A stretch of DNA of 64,000 bases, taken from positions 943,332 through 1,007,331 of the forward strand of contig MNCI01017890.1 in NCBI GenBank assembly GCA_015680685.1, written 5' to 3'. The notes beneath the pieces are model-generated. The model was not told where the DNA came from, searched no databases, and worked only from the letters and a program-made list of their open reading frames with translations. A program made the position numbers and the translations under genes. Of the stretch, positions 57,028 through 64,000 are shown piece after piece. Source of the stretch: Gnetum montanum (taxonomy: Eukaryota > Streptophyta > Gnetopsida > Gnetales > Gnetaceae). Numbering within the stretch: the stretch's first letter is position 1; each line of letters begins with the position of its first letter.

Positions 57028-59180
57028 ATGGGGAGACAGGAGAAATAGGAACGCAAGAAAGGGAAGAAGCAAGTAAGATTGACGTTCATAGAGGAAGGGG
57101 AAGAACTACTTCAGCATCTCCCACGATCGGGGGTTTCATCATGGATGGGAACCCCTCACAAGTTAGTTGCCTCCCTCTATTTTTTGTTTGCCATTTCTAT
57201 TTTCATTATTTTCGTTGCAGGAATGGGATGCAGCATGAGTCATTAGGGCCATGGATTTTTGGTGTGTCTAGAAAATTTCTTTAGCTACTTTGATTTCTTT
57301 ACTGTGTCCCATTGTGTTCTATTTCAATTTTCCATTTGGAGCTCTTAGTTTAGGTTGCCCTCCCCAGCATGAGTTATCCTTCTCCGGCATGAGTTCTTGC
57401 CCTCATCACACGAGACTTGTTTAGCATGGGTGTTTAGTAGGATTCTCTCAGCATGAGTGGATTTTGTGCTATCTTTCCTTTGGCATGAGGGTTGAAGTGG
57501 CTTCCAACGTGATTTAATTTCCTTAATGTGAGTACCTAATTCCTGGACTACATTATCCCTTATGTGTGTTTTTCTTGGGACTTGATCATGTTGATTTATT
57601 AGTGTGAGTGATGCATGCCCATAGGCAACATGAATGACAACAAAAGCCATATTTCTAGGTGCATTTCATTTTTGTAGTTTTTGGGAGGGCCAGGGTTTCT
57701 GCAATTTTTTGTTTTCCTTGCCATGAATTGCAGTGTTTGCATTCCTAGTGTTAGTTGCAGTTCTAGGGCTTGTACATGAGGGTTTGAATGCCTGGTTTTG
57801 AAATCATGGGTGAAATAGAATAGCGTGAGTACCTATTTTTGGTCGTCTGGGGTGCATGTATGGCCCATAAATCATGGGTATTTCTTGGCTCAATTAGCAT
57901 GAGTTCATAGGTGGAATTATCATCATCATGTGTACAGGGCCTCATTCAGTGTGAGTACATGACTTAAAGATCAACATGAATGTGGTGCTAAAATCAACAT
58001 TAGCATGAGTACAAGACCAAGCATTAGGGTGAGTGCCTATCCCAATGTTAGTGTGAGTTTATGGAGTTAAAATCTACGTGAATAAAGGGCCAAAATCAGC
58101 ATGAGGGTGAGTACAGGAGAATAGGTAGCGTGATTCTACGACCCAATCATCATCGTGAGTGAATATTCTAACGTGATTATTTTCTATTTGGGGTAAAATT
58201 ATCATCAATGTGAGTATAGGCCCCATTTAGTATCAACGTGAGTATAAGGCTTTCACAACCCAGTGTGAATAGTTTGGTTTTTCAATGCTCAGCATAAATT
58301 TTCTATTTCGAATAAATACAAGCGCCTGGCCTTGCATACACAACGTGAGTGATTCTTATTTCCAGTACATAGGTGTGAGTTCATGACCAAGTCATTGTGA
58401 ATCTATGGCTCCACACCAACGTGAGTTTATGGCTCCACACTAACATGAGTCAATGGCTTTATCATGAGTGCCTGATTTCAGTATGTAGTGTGAGTGCTTT
58501 GTTTGGAATGTCCAACGTGAGCTAAGCATGCACTTAAGTGTTAGTGTAAACTTTTTTCTATGAATAATTTTCATGTTTATATGCATTCAAGTATCTCTAC
58601 AGTGATTGTTACAATATCTTGTCCATAGGGGAATTATTTTATGTGTTTGAAATATGGGTTGGAATCAGTTTTAAGTCATAATTCCAGGACTAAGTGTGGT
58701 GTCAGTTTATCGTCATGACGCCAGGACGTAAGTGTTATTTGTGTTTTAAGTGGTGGGTTGGGTATGATGTCAGTTTATAGTCTTAACTCTAGGTTGAAGG
58801 TTTTATGTTCTCTATGTGTTTTGGGTTTTATGTTTTATATACACTTATTTTAATTTCTGGCTAGGTGCAAGGGCCTTAAACCTTTTCTATTGATGGTGGA
58901 ACTCATGGGTGTGTTCACGTGGTTCGGTGCCATGGAACCTGATGCACCTCCACATGACATGGAGATCAGGTCACAAGCGTTATGGTTTTGGCCAAGTTCT
59001 AGCGAGTTTCTATCCTTTATCTTGTAGGGATTCAGTGTTATGATTTGATCTCATCTAGGTGAAGAAATGGCTCGTAGTGTTGTTGAGACCATACTGCCTA
59101 GTTCATCCAATGGTATATTGGCATTTTTTGTTGATGTGGATGAGTTTGGGGATCAAGCTCCTCCTAGCACTAATGTTTAG
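57028..59180 (+). pseudogene. C antisense gene, internally deleted
   Basis: Antisense to C. Exon 1 57028-57161 reads KGKKQVRLTFIEEGEELLQ, homologous to exon 1 of A and B, with donor GTTAGT. Exon 2 58865-59180, after acceptor TTCTGGCTAG, reads LLMVELMGVF, WPSSSEFLSFIL, EEMARSVVETILP and runs directly into FFVDVDEFGDQAPP with TAG at 59178. In A and B about seven exons separate the FCP1-like segment from the GDQ-type tail, so C has lost the middle. The first catalytic Asp is Glu, as in B. Confidence 0.6.
57162..58864 (+). repeat. Intron 1 of the C antisense gene: GTGAGT-rich repeats
   Basis: CGTGAGT, TGTGAGT and CATGAGT recur at least 25 times between 57360 and 58520, often followed by a short A/T-rich word (e.g. 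AACGTGAGTTTATGGC twice near 58420). 58660-58800 adds three TAAACT-type repeats (CAGTTTATCGTCATGACGCC). Confidence 0.75.
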
Positions 59181-59439
59181 TTTAACTTGTTATTGGTGTT
59201 AGCTTAGTTATTTTTTTTTTATTTTAAGTTTTGTCCAAACTTTTGATAAACACAAGCATAAACACAAAAGATTTTTTTTGTTATTTTTTTTAACTGTTTG
59301 TAAATATAAGTGTGAATGTAACTGAAGTGACAATAGTGTAGAAGAAATGTATGCAGAATAGTAGTTTGTAAAGCAAGGATGCAACTATGCATGCAAACAA
59401 AGAATGTAATTTTAAAGAAATAGAAATATAACTTGCTCT
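59181..59439. other. No feature seen
   Basis: T-rich DNA between the antisense gene and the repeat array. Confidence 0.5.
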
Positions 59440-59820
59440 AGTGTAAGGCCATTTTGGGCCATGCATGTTAGTTTAAAGTCATGACGGGCTTTAGCAATGG
59501 CATTCTAGTTTAAGGCCATTTTGGGCCACAAGAAAACAAGAAAGATTTAAACTATCTAATTGGGTTTTAAAATAAATTAGCCATTTCTGACCATGGCTAG
59601 TTTTATGTCATTGCAGACATGTGGTATTTTAACGTCTTTTTAAATGTGTAGTAGTTTAACATCATTGCAGACGTGTAGTAGTTTAACGTCATTGCAGACA
59701 TGTAGTAGTTTAATGTCATTGCAGACGTGTAGTAGTTTAACGTCATTGTGAACGTGTAGTAGTTTAACTTCATTGTGGACATGTAGTAGTTTAACGTCAT
59801 TATGGACGTGCGCGGAGGCA
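59440..59820 (-). repeat. C 27-bp tandem repeat, seven to eight units
   Basis: GTAGTAGTTTAACGTCATTG and variants recur every 27 bp from about 59640 to 59810. On the minus strand the unit encodes LLHVHNDVK (nine residues), matching LPNVQNEVK in B, and the run ends NDIKLAMVRNG in both. Looser copies lie at 59450-59520. Confidence 0.9.
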
Positions 59821-60840
59821 TCAACTTTTTAGTAATTTTTTTATTTTTTGTAACTTGACATTAGGGGTTGGAATGGACAATGTAATCCTGTATCCAGCCT
59901 CTTCTTCGCTAATTATGTTAAATGGTAATTCGGACCAAGAAACGTCTAGGGAGATGGCCCCTATGTCAGCATGTTTGGGTGTTTCTATGTTTTGCGGAAT
60001 CTCTATGTCTGGCGATGTACCCACAGTTTGTGATGTTTCCATGTTTTCTGTGGGATCATGGTTTGGAGATTGGTTGTCATTTTGGTGTTCAATGGGTGTG
60101 GCATCTTGTTTAAGCTCAAGAGTAACGTCATCCTATTTAGGCTCATCGATTTCGACCTCTAATCCTTGGTTTGTGTCTATGTGTGATGAAATGTTAGATG
60201 TAGCTGCATCACCATGTATAATTATTTCATCGCCCTTGTAAGGTAGGTGAATCTCTTGGTGGATGGGTGAGGATACCACTTTTAATTAGGCTAACCATGG
60301 TCATTCCAATATCAAGTTAAATCTAGGCATCTCATCTACGACTACAAATTCAGTTGACATGGGGAACCGGTCCCCTGCTATGAAATCCAAACTTAGTATT
60401 CCTTTGACAACTATGTGTGATCCACTAAACAATTTCAGGAATTTCGTGAAAGTTGGTTTGATTTGTTCAGTTAGCCCTAACTGTTCGATGATGGGGTATG
60501 GTACTACGTTCGTGGCTACTCCATCATCTACATGCACCCTATGTATTTTAAATTGATTTACTTGTATAGTTATGAACATGGGTGCAGTGGTGACTCCTCC
60601 TATTTTTTCATCTATTTTTATATTATCTATGTTGAAGCCTTGTGATGTATCTCTTGATCCTTGATATGGAGACATTACCACATGAATGGAAGGTTCATTT
60701 TCATGCAATTCTTTGCTGACTGGGATTGATGTTAACATGCGTACTAAGGCTTCACGATGAACTTGAGAAGTCATCATTAGGTCATACAAGCTTAAAGATG
60801 TGTGTTTTTGTTTAAGTGCCTATGTGACCTGAGTTAGGAC
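59821..60840 (-). pseudogene. C protease domain
   Basis: 60789-60301 is open: YDLMMTSQVHREALVRMLTS, active site VHVDDGVATNVVPYPIIEQL with DDG at 60528-60520, and MPRFNLILE. After a stop the C-terminal part continues, with 60042-59821 open (WSELPFNIISEEEAGY, VKLQKIKKLLKS). DDG agrees with A and B. One of the best-preserved proteases in the window. Confidence 0.8.
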
Positions 60841-63800
60841 ACTAGCCAAGTCTTTACTGTTTGGTATGCTCTTACCGGTTGAGACTTAGTCCATTGGACC
60901 CAACAATTGTATCTCTTGTGGAATGGTTTTGGTGTGGTCTAATGTGATGGTTGGGTTTGATGTATCCAGCATTCCTGATTTTTTGCTTTCATGACTCATG
61001 CTTGGCTCATCAGTTGTTGGGGCCATAGGTACAGTGTTTAAGGGAGTGGGTTTTGGTGGCCCCAATTCAAAACTTTAACGTTCTTTTTCCAACTCTTCCC
61101 TAGTAAGTCTGTCAGTGAGGCATTCTCATGAAGGTCATGGGAGAACCATTGGAGCTTGAACATCAGGTTTTTTTGGGACCTGGATTACGAATGGAGTGGG
61201 TTGGGCTTGCGGTTGAACAGTTGGAGGTGGTTGTGTATCACGGTGTTTAGGAACCCTAATGATGAACGGGGTTGGTTTGGTTTGCAGTTGAGGAGTAGGA
61301 GGTTGAAGATTAGGGTGTTTGGATACCCTGATTATGAAGGGAGTTGGTCGATTTTATGGTTGTACCTCCGTGGTGGCGGGTGGCACTTGGACCACAAAGG
61401 GAGTGGGCCAGGTAGGCGGTTGCACATATGTTGTTGCATTGGCAGGGGGTACATGAATGACAAATGGTTTTTGAGGTGTAGGTGGATTGTATGTGGGGTA
61501 CAAAGATTGCAGGGATGATGTTGACGTTGTAGGAGGGACACAAATCAAGAAAGGTTTTCTAGGCATTCCTTGCTCATTTCTTACATGGATAATGTTAATA
61601 ACGTAAGGAGCTTCCTTAGTATTAAGGGGATCTTTGTACACGCCCATAGATTGATTCTGCGGTTTAACAGGGTTGGAATCGTCAAATGGTATTTCACCCC
61701 TATCCATCGTACATTGTATGTCTTGTTTGAGGGTGAAACAATAATCAATACCATGTCCATTCCGTTGATGGTACTCACAAAATCGATCTAGTCTAAAGCC
61801 TCGTGGAATAGGAGGCTCATTTGATGTTTCTAAGCTTGGGTTTTTGACCAATTCGTAGAATCGGTCGTGTTTCTAGGCTATCGCTGGAGACAACTACTTT
61901 TGTTTAATGGCCCTAGCCTTCAAAAGTTGATCTAAAAACTGGAAGGCTTCATGGGGAGTGGTGTGTATTGAGTAGGGTCTTTCCTCTTAAACGTACATGC
62001 ATGACCTATGTTAGTAGCATGCGTGGTAGATGGTTCAAGTGTGTGTTCAGGAGCAGTTCTCTCATAGTTAACGGGAGCAATAGGTGGTCTACCTTGCTAT
62101 CCCACATTGGTAGGTTAAGTCTCTACTACTGCTACTACTATTGCTTTAGCCTTTTCTTTATCTTTTTTAGTGTGTTGATTTTTAAAGGCTGAGTAAGTAA
62201 GGTCATGGCTATTTTGGGCTGCCTCTTCTATGTTTTTAATCTATAAAAAAGCTTGTCTTAGAGTGCACACATTTAGATAGTATAGTTTTGATTTGACAAA
62301 ATCGTTCATGGCTCCCTTAAGAATCGTAAGAAGGTATCTTTCTGGGATTGGCTCATGAAGTTCGTTGAGTGCGGCACTCCATCTTTGGATGAATTTTTGT
62401 ACAAGTTCAAGCGGTGCTTGTTTTACCTGTATCAGACTATCCAAGGTTGCTTTAGATTTCAAGTTGTATTTAAACCTAGTAATGAACTAGTGTAAGAGAT
62501 CCTCCAAAGAGGATATGGAGTTACGAGGAAAGGCTCAGTACCAGTCTAATGCTCTGTTAGTGAGGGACATGGTGAACACATGCAAGATTGCATTGGGCTA
62601 GGCTTGAAGCAACAGGCATTCTAGTCTAAATGTGACTAGATGAACGTTGGGGTCTCCTTCCCTGTTGTATTTGGTTAGTTGAGGCAAAGAAACTCCTTTG
62701 GGTAAGGTTAGTGGTATAACCGAAGAGCTAATAGGATCATCTTGGTAAAAGTATAATACTTTAAGCTCTTCGTTGTTAGCAGTTTTGAGGCATTTTACCT
62801 CGTCGGTTAGTTCCTACATCATTTTTTTAGCTTCGACCTAGTCTTGGGCACTAGCTGAAGTGACAGGTAGGTTATGTTGTGTAGTATGCAAGTTAGATTA
62901 TTGTACAATGGATGGGAAAGAAGAAAGTTGAGTGCTCGGAGATTGCACTTGTGGAATATTTACAGTGGGTGCTACTAAGGGCAGCATACCATAATGTGTA
63001 GGTTGTTGTTGTTGTTGTTGAGCGATAGGGGTGGGCCATTGGCTAATTATGGATTATGGAATAGATTGTTGTGACTGGACAACTAGGATGGGCCATTGCC
63101 CAACTATGGGTTGCAAAGGAAGACTTTGTACCTGGTGTTGTATTGGAGGAGCCAAAGGTGTGGTATGAACCTGCACTCATGGGATGAAGTGTGTAGATGT
63201 GGAGGCAAGTATGATGGAAGGCATCCCAATTACTTGGAACCTGAATGCAGATGCAGTGTTGGTTTGAGAAGGGAATGGTTGAGGTTGCATTGAAGATAGA
63301 GATGGTGATGTTCTGACCTGAGGGATAGTAGAGGTGGACAGGTCGAATAGAGAGGGGAAAGCAGGGGTGAAGGTTGAGGCTTCCTGTTGAGAAACAGGCG
63401 CCTGACTGCAGGTGGATGCATGAAGTGGGATAGTTTCTCCTAAGTAGGGATGGAGTAATGAATTAAATTGAGCATGAGGACTAAGTTTTTGGTATGAGTC
63501 CCCATGTTTGGATTGTGCGACAAAGTCATCCTCGTTGTCTTCGCGTTGGGGCTCTATGGCAGGTTGTCGTGGGGCTTGACTCCTTGCCATAAGGAGTTGG
63601 GAGATGAGTTTGTGGTGGTATTTAGAGAGTGGGATGATGTCATAGGGGGTAGAAATGAATTCATGACCTCCTTTCTTGATGATCTCATAGTGTCTCTTTA
63701 TGTCTAGTTCTGTTTGGTCGATGGCCAAGTTAGCCTGGATCTTAATGCATATAAAGTTGTATTACTCGGGGGTCAGAATTGTGAGTGAGGGATCTCTACC

Positions 63801-63947
63801 TTGTAGTCTTAGTGATCGGCGAGATGGCCCCTAGGGGTTAATCTCGTCATGAGCCACTATGGGTTCGGTCGCGGTCATTGGGTTTGAGACTGAGGCATCG
63901 ACGTTATAGGCAAGCAAGGCAGAGGTGTTGGTGTGCACAAGGTCCAT
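60841..63947 (-). pseudogene. C gag polyprotein, broken
   Basis: Start ATG at 63947 (MDLVHTNTSALLAY), chosen by homology with A and B. TAA at 63762 falls in TPE-stop-YNFIC. 63728-63177 is open and Ser/Pro-rich, followed by a Gln stretch coded by a GTT/CAA microsatellite (63002-63020). The gag core runs to about 62240 (PLELVQKFIQRWSAALNEL, KSKLYYL). The knuckle-like FCEYHQRNGHGIDYCFTL (about 61800-61740) has all four CX2HX4HX4C ligands. Six repeats of the PFVI-VPP type follow (61570-61150), then GPPKPTPLN. Confidence 0.8.
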
Positions 63948-64000
63948 TGTCAAAGTGTCTAGATGTAATAGTGTAAGAGAGAAAATAAATGGCTAAGTGT

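Larger units (their letters stand above)
49337..64000 (-). mobile_element. Element C: Tat-lineage retrotransposon, runs off the window
   Basis: Minus strand, inserted into the B 3' LTR. From right to left: gag, protease, repeats, an antisense gene (on the plus strand), pre-RT, RT, RNase H, second RNase H, integrase, repeats, 3' UTR, polypurine tract and 3' LTR. The 5' LTR is beyond 64000. Same family as B by domain order and sequence, but the LTRs share only their ends and scattered words. Confidence 0.85.

Overview
The window looks like nuclear DNA of a seed plant with a large, repeat-swollen genome. A gymnosperm is possible, but the sequence does not decide it. I found no host single-copy gene, rRNA, tRNA or CRISPR array. 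Nearly everything is decayed Ty3/gypsy LTR retrotransposon, and at least six elements (called A to F here) can be separated.

Layout. 1-4144: element E, minus strand, Athila-like, with protease, gag, a tRNA-Asp-type primer binding site and one LTR. 4145-8400: element F, plus strand, a heavily decayed chromovirus with gag, protease, RT, RNase H, integrase and a chromodomain remnant. 8400-11558: AT-rich DNA with little that can be read. From 11559 on lies a nest of four related Tat-lineage elements. D (minus, 11559-16853) is cut by B (plus, 5' LTR at 16854). B is cut inside its gag by A (plus, 20275-33898, with a perfect 5-bp target duplication TGAAT). B resumes at 33899 and runs to its 3' LTR at 47949, which is cut at 49336 by C (minus, 49337 to beyond the window end). 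D is therefore the oldest, then B, then A and C.

How the parts relate. B and C carry gag, protease, a pre-RT domain, RT, a Ty3-type RNase H, a second plant-type RNase H and integrase. A keeps gag and protease but has no RT, RNase H or integrase. D has none of these either, so A and D look like non-autonomous relatives. All copies are broken by stops, mostly TAG at former CAG or TGG codons.

The most unusual content is a multi-exon gene carried antisense between protease and RT in A, B and C. It keeps plant-sized introns and canonical splice sites. Its second exon resembles the FCP1/NIF (HAD) phosphatase fold, the middle exon is about 1050 bp in both A and B, and the tail is acidic. Two further family-wide patterns have no obvious function: short repeats around a TAAACTAG core at the domain boundaries, and clusters of short palindromes in the U3 part of every LTR. 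In C the palindromes sit on a ~188-bp tandem repeat.
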